Origin: Rhizobium sp. 18055
GTDB lineage: Bacteria; Pseudomonadota; Alphaproteobacteria; Rhizobiales; Rhizobiaceae
Assembly: GCF_902706285.1 (NCBI RefSeq)
Contig: NZ_CACSKD010000002.1
Span: forward strand, 248,001 to 312,000
Length of the DNA stretch: 64,000 bases
Direction: 5' to 3'
The notes below the pieces were generated by a model that saw only the letters and a program-made list of their open reading frames with translations, was not told the origin of the DNA and ran no database searches. Both the position numbers and the translations under genes were made by a program. Positions 54,949 through 64,000 of this stretch are shown one piece after another; within the stretch, counting starts at the first letter, position 1, and each line of letters begins with the position of its first letter.

Positions 54949-56706
54949 CTACCGCATCTCTTCCGGCGCTGCCGTCCCTGCAATGGCAAGACCCGACTTC
55001 AAAACGGACGCAACGGCGTACACCAGCCCTAGTCTGGTAATACTCGATTCTCGGCTCTTATCGTTAATAAATCGTAAGTCTACCTGATCCTTGCCCTTAT
55101 TCCAATGCGCGTGGAATGAGCTGGCCAGATCGTAGAGGTAGAACGCGACGCGATGCGGCTCCTGCGACTGGGCAGCAGCATCGACCAGCCGCGGGAACTC
55201 GGCAACCTTGGCAATCAGCTGCAATTCAGCCGGATCCGAGATGCCGGAGGCTGCCTTGGCAAGGGCCTGCGGCGACACGTCCAGGTTGGGGAACGCTTCT
55301 TTCGCCTGGCGGAATACCGACATGCAACGCGCATGCGCATACTGTACGTAGAACACCGGATTATCTTTCGATTGCTCCGTTACTTTGGCAAAATCGAAGT
55401 CTAACGGCTCGGAACTCTTCCGATATAGCATCATGAACCGCACCGAATCGCGACCCACCTCTTCGACTACGTCACGCAGCGTGACGAAGTCGCCGGAGCG
55501 CTTCGACATCTTGACCGGTTCGCCGTCGCGGAACAGCTTGACGAGCTGGCACAACAGAACGGTAAGCTTTGCCTTGCCTTCCGAGACGCCCCGCGCAACC
55601 GCTTCCAGGCGCTTGACGTAGCCGCCATGATCGGCGCCGAGCACGTAGATCATCTCGTTGAAGCCGCGGTCGTACTTGTTCTTGAAGTAGGCAACGTCGG
55701 CGGCGAAATAGGTGTAGGAGCCGTCGGACTTGATCAGCGGACGATCCATGTCGTCGCCGACCTCCGTCGAGCGGAACAGCGTCTGCTCGCGATCTTCCCA
55801 ATCTTCCGGCAACTGGCCCTTCGGGGGCGGCAACGTGCCCTTGTAGACGTGGCCCTTGAAGGTCAGGTCGTTGATCGCCGTACGGATGGCGGCAGCGCCG
55901 TTGGCGTGCAGCGTGCGCTCTGAGAAGAAGACATCGTGATGGACATTGAGGGCATCCAGATCCTCGCGGATCATCACCATCATGGCATCGATGGTCCGAT
56001 CCTTGACGATCGGCATCCACTGATCCTCGGGCATATTGTGCAGCCGGACGCCGTAGTCACGCGCCAGTGACTCGCCGACTGGAACGAGATAGTCGCCGGG
56101 ATAGAGGCCGGCCGGGATGTCGCCGATCTTTTCGCCCAGCGCTTCGCGGTAACGCAGGAACACCGAACGCGCCAGCACGTCGATCTGCGAGCCGGCGTCG
56201 TTGATGTAGTATTCCTTGACCACGTCGAAACCGGCAAAGGACAATAGGTTGGCCAGTGCGTCGCCGACAACGGCGCCACGGCAATGGCCGACATGCATCG
56301 GGCCGGTCGGATTGGCCGAGACGTATTCGACGTTGACCTTGCGGCCGGAGCCGAGCGTCGAACGGCCGTAATCAGTGCCGCTTTCGATCATCGAGGCGAG
56401 CAGACGCTGCCAGTAGCCGACGGCAATCTTGAGGTTGATGAAGCCCGGGCCGGCAACCGAGACGTCGGCAACGTCAGGGTCTTCCTTGAGCTTTGCAGCG
56501 ATAATGTCGGCCAGCGCCCGCGGGTTGGTGCCCAACGGCTTTGCCAGCACCATGGCGGCATTGGTGGCGACATCGCCATGGCTCGGATCGCGCGGCGGTT
56601 CGATGGCGATGCGGTCGAAATCAAGCTCGGATCGCTTTTCCTTGACCAGATCAATCTGTTCAAGGGCGGTTTTAATCCTGGCTTCGAAATCGGTAAAAAG
56701 GTTCAT
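54949..56706 (-). CDS. argS: Arginyl-tRNA synthetase
   Basis: 585-residue class I synthetase with [14 protein letters not shown] (HIGH-type motif), an N-terminal Add-1 domain and [11 protein letters not shown] (KMSKS-like). GGAAG lies six bases before ATG 56706. It sits between dgt and the SPOR gene. Confidence 0.96.
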   Translation of the reverse strand: MNLFTDFEARIKTALEQIDLVKEKRSELDFDRIAIEPPRDPSHGDVATNAAMVLAKPLGTNPRALADIIAAKLKEDPDVADVSVAGPGFINLKIAVGYWQRLLASMIESGTDYGRSTLGSGRKVNVEYVSANPTGPMHVGHCRGAVVGDALANLLSFAGFDVVKEYYINDAGSQIDVLARSVFLRYREALGEKIGDIPAGLYPGDYLVPVGESLARDYGVRLHNMPEDQWMPIVKDRTIDAMMVMIREDLDALNVHHDVFFSERTLHANGAAAIRTAINDLTFKGHVYKGTLPPPKGQLPEDWEDREQTLFRSTEVGDDMDRPLIKSDGSYTYFAADVAYFKNKYDRGFNEMIYVLGADHGGYVKRLEAVARGVSEGKAKLTVLLCQLVKLFRDGEPVKMSKRSGDFVTLRDVVEEVGRDSVRFMMLYRKSSEPLDFDFAKVTEQSKDNPVFYVQYAHARCMSVFRQAKEAFPNLDVSPQALAKAASGISDPAELQLIAKVAEFPRLVDAAAQSQEPHRVAFYLYDLASSFHAHWNKGKDQVDLRFINDKSRESSITRLGLVYAVASVLKSGLAIAGTAAPEEMR

Positions 56707-56771
56707 CGCACTCTTCCATGCATATGCTGTGCCACACGGCATTGTCCCGGCCTATGCCGAGCGACCGCTGC

Positions 56772-57989
56772 CTAGCGCAAATCCGGAGTCTGGTCAAACA
56801 ATCGCCTGTGGGCACTGATTGCGTATGTATCGGTCATGCCTGCGAGATAATCGCCAACGTGGCGCGCCTTGGGCGCTTCGGCAAGGCCGGCAATGTGATC
56901 GACCCAGTAGTGGCTCTGCATCTCTTTCGGGTTGACCATGTAGGCTCCGAACAGATCGGTGACGATCTGGGCTGCACCAGCGCGGATGCGCATGATCTCG
57001 GGATGGCGATAGATACGCTTGAACAGCATCGCCTTGATCTGCTTGTCGGTTTCGGCCATCGCCTCGGAGAACGTCGCAATCACGCGGCTGGCATGCCTGA
57101 CGTCATCAGCACTCTGCGGCTTGACCTCGGACAGACGCTCCTGCGCCACCGAAATGACGTCCTCCACCATGCGGGTGATCTGCCGGCGCATGATCTCGTG
57201 GGTGAAGCGGCTGGCTTCCAGACCGGGATAGCGCGCCCTCACCTCTTCCATCAAGCCGGCCAGGAACGGGATTTCCTCCAGCATCTCAAAGGTCAGGTAG
57301 CCGGAGCGCAGACCGTCGTCGATGTCATGGGTATTATAGGCAATGTCGTCGGCGATCGCCGCCACCTGGGCTTCGAGGCTGGCGAAGGTGACAAGCTCAA
57401 GGTCATGGATCTCGCAATAGTCGAGGATGGGCTGCGGCACGGGGCCGTGCGTTCCGACTCCATCCTTCGTGAGCAGCGGACCGTTGTGCTTGACCAGCCC
57501 CTCGAGGCTCTCCCATGTCAGGTTGATACCGTCGAATTCGGCATAGCGACGTTCCAGCTTGGTGACGATGCGCAGCGACTGGGCGTTGTGATCGAAGCCG
57601 CCATAGGGCAGCAGCATTTCGTGCAGCGCATCCTCGCCGGTGTGGCCGAAGGGCGTGTGGCCGAAATCGTGGACCAGCGCCACGCCTTCCGCCAGATCCT
57701 CATCGAGCTTCAGGGCTCTCGCCAGCGCGCGGGCGATTTGTGCCACTTCGATCGTGTGGGTCAGGCGGGTGCGATAGTGATCGCCGTCCTGGGCAATGAA
57801 AACCTGCGTCTTGTGCTTCAGGCGACGGAAGGCGGTCGTGTGGACGATGCGGTCGCGGTCACGCTGGAAGTCTGAGCGGGTCGGGCTGGAATTTTCGGGG
57901 TAGAGCCGGCCACGCGTGGTCCACGGGTCAGCCGCATAGATCGCCCTGTCGCTGTTGCCGAAGCCTAATGCACGCCTATCGATCGTCAT
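56772..57989 (-). CDS. dgt: dGTP triphosphohydrolase-like HD protein
   Basis: 405 residues. HD-domain metal ligands: [10 protein letters not shown] region, [22 protein letters not shown] and, later, [12 protein letters not shown]. Hydrolyses dNTPs to deoxynucleosides. Divergent from erpA across about 220 bp. Confidence 0.93.
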   Translation of the reverse strand: MTIDRRALGFGNSDRAIYAADPWTTRGRLYPENSSPTRSDFQRDRDRIVHTTAFRRLKHKTQVFIAQDGDHYRTRLTHTIEVAQIARALARALKLDEDLAEGVALVHDFGHTPFGHTGEDALHEMLLPYGGFDHNAQSLRIVTKLERRYAEFDGINLTWESLEGLVKHNGPLLTKDGVGTHGPVPQPILDYCEIHDLELVTFASLEAQVAAIADDIAYNTHDIDDGLRSGYLTFEMLEEIPFLAGLMEEVRARYPGLEASRFTHEIMRRQITRMVEDVISVAQERLSEVKPQSADDVRHASRVIATFSEAMAETDKQIKAMLFKRIYRHPEIMRIRAGAAQIVTDLFGAYMVNPKEMQSHYWVDHIAGLAEAPKARHVGDYLAGMTDTYAISAHRRLFDQTPDLR

Positions 57990-58208
57990 TCTTCACCGTC
58001 ACTCATCATGTCGCGGCAGCTGCCCATTGACGCCGCTATCTGCTCTTCATACCTATAGAGAGCGTAAACGGCAAAGAGACGACATTTCATCCGCTTTGCC
58101 GAAAGCCGCCTTGTCGTGATATAAGGCGCAAGTGCCTTTGAAAACAGCCGCTTGTATTGATGGCTGGACAACTATTCTCTCCGGATCTTGACCCCGGCAG
58201 GAGCAGAT

Positions 58209-58541
58209 ATGACTGAACCAAGTGTAACCCTTTCCGACGCGGCGGCAAAACGAATCGCGGCGATCGTCGGCACCGACCCCGGCAAGAGCGCGCTCCGCGT
58301 GTCCGTCGAAGGCGGCGGCTGTTCGGGATTTTCCTACAAGTTCGACCTGACCGACGGCGTGCAGGACGATGATGTGATCGTCGAAAAGCATGACGCCAAG
58401 GTGCTGATCGACAGCATGTCGCTGATCTACATGGCCGGATCGGAGATCGATTTCGTCGACAACCTTCTCGGCCAGTCGTTCCAGATCAAGAACCCCAACG
58501 CGGTCGCCAGCTGCGGCTGCGGCACCAGCTTCTCGATCTAA
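58209..58541 (+). CDS. erpA: Iron-sulfur cluster insertion protein ErpA/IscA family
   Basis: 110-residue A-type carrier that delivers Fe-S clusters. Cys residues are in EGGGCSGFSY and in the C-terminal CGCGTSF. CAGGAG lies five bases before ATG 58209. Not part of an isc or suf cluster here. Confidence 0.92.
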   Translation: MTEPSVTLSDAAAKRIAAIVGTDPGKSALRVSVEGGGCSGFSYKFDLTDGVQDDDVIVEKHDAKVLIDSMSLIYMAGSEIDFVDNLLGQSFQIKNPNAVASCGCGTSFSI

Positions 58542-58568
58542 ACCCCACCCGCTCGTCTATCCACATCG

Positions 58569-58598
58569 AACCGGCCGAAGATTAGCTTCCGGCCGGTT
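58569..58598 (+). terminator. Hairpin after erpA
   Basis: AACCGGCCGAAG and CTTCCGGCCGGTT arms around ATTAG; only a short T-run follows. Confidence 0.55.
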
Positions 58599-58664
58599 TA
58601 TCGTCTTGTCGCGCCTTCAAAGAGCGCGGTAGAAGAAGGCGTCAAAGCGGAACGGGATATTGCC

Positions 58665-59456
58665 ATGAAGATCGCGACCTGGAACATCAACGGCGTCAAG
58701 GCGCGCATCGACAATCTCACGCAATGGCTGAAGGATTCCAGCCCTGACATTGCCTGCCTACAGGAGATCAAGTCGGTCGATGAGGGTTTTCCGCGGCTGG
58801 AGATCGAGGCCCTCGGCTACCATGTGGAAACGCATGGACAGAAGGGCTTCAACGGCGTTGCGATCCTGTCGAAGACCAAGCCCGACGAAGTGACCCGGGG
58901 GCTGCCCGGCGATCCGCTCGACGAGCAATCCCGCTTTATCGAGGCGGTGTTTTCGATCCCCGGCAACCGCGTGGTGCGGGTCTGCTGCCTCTATCTGCCG
59001 AACGGCAACCCCATCGATACCGAGAAATACACCTACAAGCTCGCCTGGATGGAGCGGCTGCGCAAATTTGCGGCCGAGCGCCTTGCCTTTGAGGAAATCC
59101 TCATTCTCGCCGGCGACTACAATGTCATTCCCGAGCCGCATGACTGCTTCGACCCCAAGGTCTGGGAGAACGACGCGTTGTTCCTGCCGCAGACGCGCCA
59201 GGCCTTTCGCCGTCTGGAGAGCCTGGGGCTGACGGACGCCGTGCGCGCCACGACGGATGCGGTTCCTGCCTACACATTCTGGGACTATCAGGCCGGCGCA
59301 TGGCCGAAGAACAACGGCATTCGCATCGACCACCTGATGCTGTCGCCGGAGGCTGTCGACAAGATGACCTCGACCGCGATCGAAAAGCATGTGCGTGCGT
59401 GGGAAAAGCCGTCTGACCACGTGCCCGTGGTTGCCTATTTCGACTTCGCGGCCTGA
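58665..59456 (+). CDS. xthA: Exodeoxyribonuclease III
   Basis: 263-residue AP endonuclease/3'-5' exonuclease of the EEP fold. LQEIKSVDE (catalytic Glu), LAGDYNVIPEP and the final KPSDHVPVVAYFDF are conserved. Convergent with exoR. Confidence 0.95.
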   Translation: MKIATWNINGVKARIDNLTQWLKDSSPDIACLQEIKSVDEGFPRLEIEALGYHVETHGQKGFNGVAILSKTKPDEVTRGLPGDPLDEQSRFIEAVFSIPGNRVVRVCCLYLPNGNPIDTEKYTYKLAWMERLRKFAAERLAFEEILILAGDYNVIPEPHDCFDPKVWENDALFLPQTRQAFRRLESLGLTDAVRATTDAVPAYTFWDYQAGAWPKNNGIRIDHLMLSPEAVDKMTSTAIEKHVRAWEKPSDHVPVVAYFDFAA

Positions 59457-59502
59457 CCGAACCCGATCGATGTCGGGTCCCACGGGACTGCGACATCGGT
59501 TC

Positions 59503-60306
59503 TCAATCGGTGTTGCTGGTGCCGATCTTGTGCGACAGCGTGACCGCGCTGCGGCGATCACTTTCGCTGGCCACGGAAAACGCCTGCTCCTGCAGCGATT
59601 CCATCCAGTTGCAATCCTTCGGCTTGCAGCGATCGAGCGCTGCCGTCATCAGCGCCAGACCATTGGCCGACTGACCTTCCTGGAACAGGATATTGCCGAA
59701 CACGGCCATGGCGCCGGGGTGGCCGGCCTTACGGGCCTGGTTCAACCACTTCTTTGCCTGCTGCGTGCTGGTGGCGCCGCCATCGCCGGCAAGCATCATC
59801 TGTGCCAGCTGGAATTGCGCTTCCGGTATGCCGAACGTGGAAGCCACCTGGAAATAGAGCTGGCGCGCCTGGTTCAGATCCGTCTTCACCGGGCTGCCGG
59901 GAATACCGTGCTTGTAGTAGCTTGCCAGAGACAGCAGCGCGTTGACGAAGAAGCCCGTGTCTTCGGAGCCTGGCTCGACGCCCTGCTGCGCGATCTCGCT
60001 GTAAATCTTGAAAGCTTCGAAATCATCCTGGGCAACGCCGTCGCCATCCGCATACATGTTCGCAAGAGCCCAGCGCGAACCGGTGTGGCCCTTTTCCGCG
60101 GCGTATTTATAGGCTTCGACAGCCTCTTCCTTCTGGCCGTTCTTGTAGGCCTTGAAACCGAACTTGAAGAGGTCGAAGGGACCGGATTCCTTGCTGACGC
60201 CCGACTTGATGTCGAACGCGCCCGCCGGACAGCTGATCGCCGCAAAGCAAGCGACGGAAAGCCCCATAAGCATCAATCTGAAAGGTCTGAACTCAAACGT
60301 CAGCAT
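59503..60306 (-). CDS. exoR: Exopolysaccharide/ExoS-ChvI regulator ExoR
   Basis: 267 residues matching ExoR of Sinorhizobium and Agrobacterium along its length: signal peptide (about 1-30, ending CPAGA), then Sel1-like repeats (AYKYAAEKGHTGSRWALANMY and others). ExoR is periplasmic and holds the ExoS sensor kinase inactive; its proteolysis switches on ChvI, succinoglycan synthesis and the acid/invasion response. An ORF upstream overlaps its start by seven bases. xthA is convergent. Confidence 0.94.
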   Translation of the reverse strand: MLTFEFRPFRLMLMGLSVACFAAISCPAGAFDIKSGVSKESGPFDLFKFGFKAYKNGQKEEAVEAYKYAAEKGHTGSRWALANMYADGDGVAQDDFEAFKIYSEIAQQGVEPGSEDTGFFVNALLSLASYYKHGIPGSPVKTDLNQARQLYFQVASTFGIPEAQFQLAQMMLAGDGGATSTQQAKKWLNQARKAGHPGAMAVFGNILFQEGQSANGLALMTAALDRCKPKDCNWMESLQEQAFSVASESDRRSAVTLSHKIGTSNTD

Positions 60307-60984
60307 TTCACTCGATTTCTTTCGTTTCCACCCATGCGAGCCGTTGTGGACATCCTGTCCCTGCGGCCCGCAGATAAAATCCCTTCGGCGAGCGATCCCG
60401 CGGTGAGTTCAAAGACCCCTTTGCCCGCGTCGCATCCAGCCTTTTGCTCTCCTGGGAAAGCAGTCATTCCAAGCGCATCGAACTCCACCACCCGCTTGCC
60501 GGCGCGGCTTGTCTGCGATGCTATCCGTCTCATTGCTGCGAACCCGCGGAGCGGCTTTTCGCCTTCAGAAAATACGTAGTCACCAATTGTGACAAAAGCC
60601 GAGCGAACGTTACCGAAAGCCTTTCCAGGCATCCGCATCAGCAGCGAAAGTGAAGAGAATGAAAGGCTTGAGAACGCTACGTTCAAACGACGTCTTTCGG
60701 CTGAAACACCCTGCAACAAAGGCGAAACCAGCGAAGCAGCACCAATACTGCCGCCCCCAAAGTCCGTCTTTTCTACACCCAACGAAAAACGACCCATCTT
60801 ACTCTTTTACACGCACCTTACGCCTGCCATTCCCTTGCCCGAGGTTACCGCTGCGCCTAGTTTGTGGCGGGAAATGGACAAATTGCCTCACAGCTGATCG
60901 TACGCGAACACTGGAAAAAAACTGTTGCTGAATCGTCACAAAATGACACGTGGCGAGAGCATGCTTAACGCCACCAAGGCAAAG
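60307..60984 (-). other. Long exoR leader/promoter region
   Basis: About 680 bp without an assured gene. On the exoR strand a 165-codon frame runs from ATG 60797 to a stop inside the exoR start region (60300). Its third positions are far less GC-rich than in neighbouring genes, so coding is doubtful. Autoregulation of exoR through ChvI is known in relatives, so ChvI sites are expected here. Confidence 0.45.
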
Positions 60985-61011
60985 AAAAGCCCGGCATTTC
61001 GCCAGGCTTTT
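60985..61011 (-). terminator. Rho-independent terminator of the FadL-type gene
   Basis: On the minus strand, AAAAGCC(T)GGC-GAAAT-GCC(G)GGCTTTT then CTTTG; about 20 bp after the stop of the outer-membrane gene. Confidence 0.8.
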
Positions 61012-61033
61012 CACTTGTGCTGATCTTGGCGTT

Positions 61034-62308
61034 TCAGAACTTGACCTTGATGCTGGTGGAGATGGCCGCCACCAGATCATTGCCGAAGTCGTAGGATACG
61101 TCGTCACCGTAGGTTACGCCGTTTTGTGTCACAACGCCCGAAGAGCCGCTGGTCAGGATGCCGACCGCACCGGCCAGGCGCCATTCGATATTTTCGGTGG
61201 GGCTATAGGCAGCGCCAACGCCAAGCAGCCAGGTATCCGTCTGCGAACCGTAACCATGGCTGGTGCCGCGGTCCCAAGTGACGCTGACGGCGCCGCTCCA
61301 CTGATCATTGAACTTGTGACCGATACCGCCGGTGACGGTCCAGCCATCCTGATAGAGCAGATCCAGAGAGGTCAGCTGGTTCTTCGAGGTGCAGCTGGTG
61401 CCACGAGTCGCGGTCGGACACAGGGCGATCGACTGCAGCACGCTCCAATTCGTCCACTTGACCGAGCCGAAGGCCAGCCAATCCGGGGCTATGCCGCTCT
61501 GCAATTTCAACTCGAGCGAATCTGGCGCTTCCGCTGCCCCGTAAACGTTGGTGACCTTGCCGCTGTATGGCGCAGCACCGATCGGTGCCTGGGTCAGGTC
61601 CACGGTGCCCGTCAAGTTGTCGTATTTGACGCGGCTGTTATAGACGAGGCTTGCGCGCAGGCCGTATTCGGGGATCTCATAGGCCACGCCAGCGCGCCAA
61701 CCCCAGGCGCTGTCTTCCAGATCAAGCCGGCCGATACCGGTGTAGGCAGCAAGCGCGGGATTGAGGGCCCCCATCACTGCTGGCGCCAACACAAGCCGCT
61801 CCTTGGAACCTTCAATCTCCTGATAGAAACCGCCGCCGATCAGGCGCAGTTGTCCAGGACCGACGTCGAACTTGTAGGAGCAGGTGCCACCGTAGTTGCG
61901 GCTCGTGACCTTCGTCTCGATGTTGTTCTGGGCACCAACCCAGTTGGCGCCTGGATTTGTATGGGCACCGAAAGGCTCGGAATAATCGACCAAGCAATCG
62001 ACGTCCCCGAATCCAGCCTTGATGCCGCCATACGGAATTGCGTAGTTCTCGGTCTCATCCGCCGTGGTTGTCCCACCACCGATACCGTTGCTGCCACGTC
62101 CGTCGGTCGCGTCAGTGTCCTTCGCATTCTTCAATTTCCGCTGCGGAATGAAATAGATCACCCCTGACTGAATCGAGAACTGCGATGCATCGAACAGCTG
62201 ATCGATATTGTAGCCGCCACGATCGAGGCCACCTGCGAAGGCCGGCTGGACGAGCGTTGAAAGCGTAACAAGCGGCAGGGATGCTGCCAAAAACTTACGA
62301 GATGCCAA
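61034..62308 (-). CDS. OmpP1/FadL-family outer-membrane protein
   Basis: 424 residues with a signal peptide (about 1-26, TLVQPAFAGG) and a beta-barrel pattern throughout, ending in the terminal aromatic ISTSIKVKF. The YNIDQLFDASQFS region replaces the NPA segment of E. coli FadL; export of long-chain fatty acids or other hydrophobic molecules is likely but unproven. The start is TTG: GGGGGAG stands five bases before it and homologue-like residues begin here. A long palindrome lies about 110 bp upstream. Confidence 0.87.
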   Translation of the reverse strand: MASRKFLAASLPLVTLSTLVQPAFAGGLDRGGYNIDQLFDASQFSIQSGVIYFIPQRKLKNAKDTDATDGRGSNGIGGGTTTADETENYAIPYGGIKAGFGDVDCLVDYSEPFGAHTNPGANWVGAQNNIETKVTSRNYGGTCSYKFDVGPGQLRLIGGGFYQEIEGSKERLVLAPAVMGALNPALAAYTGIGRLDLEDSAWGWRAGVAYEIPEYGLRASLVYNSRVKYDNLTGTVDLTQAPIGAAPYSGKVTNVYGAAEAPDSLELKLQSGIAPDWLAFGSVKWTNWSVLQSIALCPTATRGTSCTSKNQLTSLDLLYQDGWTVTGGIGHKFNDQWSGAVSVTWDRGTSHGYGSQTDTWLLGVGAAYSPTENIEWRLAGAVGILTSGSSGVVTQNGVTYGDDVSYDFGNDLVAAISTSIKVKF

Positions 62309-62650
62309 TGTGTCTCCCCCACTGAGGCAATTGCGATGGCGGGACTGTGACGACGAGAAGTTAAAATGGCAACTTCGTGAAGGGGTGCGATTGAAAAGTG
62401 AGCTAACGGATGATTTACGTAAAATATTGACGGACACGTCAATATTTTACGGGTTTAGAAAAAGAATCTACGACTCCCACGAAAAACGGCGAATGGGAGC
62501 GCGATATTTCTATGAGATCACGTCTCTGTAACCTTGAAACAACAGTCCAAATTTTCGCCGGTGTGCCGTGAAAAATCTGTGACATCACCGAAAACAACCA
62601 TTTCGACGACCCAATTTTGCTCCAAAACACCTTAGATGCGATCACGGACC
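62309..62650. other. Promoter region of the FadL-type gene
   Basis: About 340 bp between the outer-membrane gene and the valS terminator. Holds the 62418-62451 palindrome and AT-rich DNA; no gene supported. Confidence 0.5.
62418..62451. promoter_or_regulatory. Perfect 15-bp inverted repeat (operator candidate) upstream of FadL-type gene
   Basis: CGTAAAATATTGACG-GACA-CGTCAATATTTTACG. The inner part is TTGAC-N6-GTCAA. On the minus strand a -35-like TTGACG lies inside the left arm, so a bound repressor would block RNA polymerase. The regulator is not known. Confidence 0.6.
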
Positions 62651-62684
62651 TAAAAAAGGCGCCTGATTCCTCATCAGGCGCCTT
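62651..62684 (-). terminator. Rho-independent terminator of valS
   Basis: AAGGCGCCTGAT-N5-ATCAGGCGCCTT, a 12-bp perfect stem; on the minus strand a T-run (TTTTTTAGG) follows. Confidence 0.93.
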
Positions 62685-62711
62685 GGAATTTAATACTACC
62701 AAGCGTTGATC

Positions 62712-64000
62712 TTATTCCGCTTCGGCTACACGCGAGAGCGCCGTTCGAAGGCTCGCAAGCTGGTTCGTCAGCTCTTCGAGACGATCGCGCTCGGCCGCAA
62801 CGACCTCGGGATTGGCATTGGCAACGAACTTTTCGTTCGACAGCTTACCGTTGATCCTGTCCATTTCAGCCTGTGCCTTGGCAATCGCCTTCTCGAGACG
62901 GGCCTTTTCCGCACCGAGATCGATCAGCGTCCCGAGCGGCAGGCAAGCCGTGGCTTCGCCGGCGATGATCTGCGCAGCACCCTTCGGCGCCTGGGCTGCG
63001 AGCGAGATGCCATCGACACGCGCCAGCCGCTTGATGGCGGCGTCGTGGCGTGCCACACGCTCACGCGTCAGGCTGTTGGCATTGACGAGAACGAGCGGCG
63101 CCAGTGCCGCAGGCGGCACGTTCATCTCGGAGCGAACCGAGCGTATGCCGGAGACAAGGTCGATCAGCCAGTTGATTTCGTCGGCAGCCGCATCATCGGC
63201 ATAGGACGGCGACGGCCAATCGGCGTGGCAGACAAGTCCATCGCGCTCTGTGCCTTCGGCTGCCGTGTGCGCCCATAGCTCTTCGGTCATGAACGGCATG
63301 AAGGGATGCAGCAGCTTGTAGATCTCTTCGAGAACATAAGCGACGCAGGCCTGAGCCTCCTTCTTGGCGCCCTCGTCCGTGCCGATAAAGATCGGCTTCA
63401 GCAATTCGAGGTACCAGTCACAGACCTGGTTCCAGACGAAACGATAGAGCAGGCTGGCGGCATCGTTGAAACGATAGGCTTCGATCGCTTCGGTGACGTC
63501 GCGCTCCGTCCGTGCGAGTTCGGTCAGGATCCAACGGTTGACCGTGAGTTCGGCGGCTTCCGGAATGAAGTGCGGGTCGTTGGTGACACCGTTCATCTCG
63601 GCAAAACGCGTCGCGTTCCAGAGCTTGGTGCCAAAGTTGCGGTAGCCGGCGATGCGCGACGGATCGAGCTTCACGTCACGGCCCTGCGCCGCCATGATCG
63701 CCAGCGTGAAGCGTAGCGCGTCGGCACCGTATTCTTCGATCAGGTCCAGCGGATCGATGACGTTGCCCTTGGACTTCGACATCTTCTGGCCGTTCTTGTC
63801 GCGAACCAGCGCGTGAACGTAGACCGTGTTGAACGGCTCCACCGGAACGCCGTCTTCGTCCTTCATGAAGTGAAGGCCCATCATCATCATGCGGGCAACC
63901 CAGAAGAAGATGATGTCGAAGCCGGTGACCAGGACATTCGTCGGATAGTAGCGTGCCAGTTCCGGTGTGTTGTCAGGCCAGCCGAGCGTCGAGAATGGCC
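62712..64000 (-). CDS. valS: Valyl-tRNA synthetase, C-terminal part (start outside window)
   Basis: About 430 C-terminal residues of a class I synthetase; the frame is open to the window edge. VTGFDIIFFWVARM and KMSKSKGNVIDPL (KMSKS loop) identify ValS. An anticodon-binding domain and the terminal coiled coil (LEKAIAKAQAEMDRING...) follow. The HIGH motif and editing domain lie beyond 64000. Confidence 0.96.
   Translation of the reverse strand, partial: PFSTLGWPDNTPELARYYPTNVLVTGFDIIFFWVARMMMMGLHFMKDEDGVPVEPFNTVYVHALVRDKNGQKMSKSKGNVIDPLDLIEEYGADALRFTLAIMAAQGRDVKLDPSRIAGYRNFGTKLWNATRFAEMNGVTNDPHFIPEAAELTVNRWILTELARTERDVTEAIEAYRFNDAASLLYRFVWNQVCDWYLELLKPIFIGTDEGAKKEAQACVAYVLEEIYKLLHPFMPFMTEELWAHTAAEGTERDGLVCHADWPSPSYADDAAADEINWLIDLVSGIRSVRSEMNVPPAALAPLVLVNANSLTRERVARHDAAIKRLARVDGISLAAQAPKGAAQIIAGEATACLPLGTLIDLGAEKARLEKAIAKAQAEMDRINGKLSNEKFVANANPEVVAAERDRLEELTNQLASLRTALSRVAEAE

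Noticed and set aside
60444-60931. Three short plus-strand frames in the exoR upstream region
   Set aside because: No ribosome sites, low-quality codon use, mutually overlapping; the region is better explained as exoR leader.

Overview
This 64 kb window is chromosomal DNA of an alphaproteobacterium in the Rhizobiales, most likely Rhizobiaceae. The main evidence is the exopolysaccharide regulator ExoR, the conserved order dgt-argS-SPOR gene-nagZ-scpA-scpB-tatA-tatB-tatC-serS-surE-pcm-nlpD, a fused SecDF next to a Mth938-family gene and a squalene/phytoene-synthase-like gene, RIME-like intergenic palindromes, small arginine-rich DUF1127 proteins, and an sRNA of the rhizobial anti-Shine-Dalgarno type. 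Coding DNA is GC-rich, especially at third codon positions. The genus cannot be fixed from sequence reading alone.

Left part (1-13.3 kb). The window opens inside an IS5-family element whose transposase overlaps a small passenger gene. A catabolic cluster on the minus strand follows: diaminopropionate ammonia-lyase, an unannotated 51-codon ORF, an M20 amidohydrolase and a class II aldolase. The first three overlap start-on-stop, and a divergent Lrp/AsnC regulator faces them. Then come housekeeping and amino-acid genes (recJ, hom, alaC), a small lipoprotein, PHB synthase (phaC) and an O-methyltransferase-like gene.

Middle (13.4-37 kb). Here are a DUF2778 L,D-transpeptidase-like protein, a SulP transporter, a 1.2 kb non-coding block with two types of repeat, map-radC, a membrane-anchored phosphatase, sthA, a B12/radical-SAM enzyme, tig, tRNA-Leu(UAG), a DUF2157/GDYXXLXY pair, the sRNA candidate and two DUF1127 genes. 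After these, a LysR regulator diverges from a GST and a three-module flavin/iron-sulfur fusion, followed by trmFO, a persulfide-dioxygenase/rhodanese fusion and a 1-Cys peroxiredoxin.

Right part (37-64 kb). This is largely core cell-envelope, export and information machinery on the minus strand: yajC-secDF with homologues of two mitochondrial complex I assembly factors, nlpD-pcm-surE-serS, tatABC, scpAB, nagZ, a very large SPOR protein, argS and dgt. It is followed by erpA, xthA, exoR with a long leader, an OmpP1/FadL-type outer-membrane protein under a striking 15-bp palindrome, and the 3' part of valS running off the window. No CRISPR array, rRNA operon, prophage or large accessory system was seen. 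The least expected items are the coupled 51-codon ORF, the three-motif sRNA, the exoR leader ORF and the fadL palindrome.
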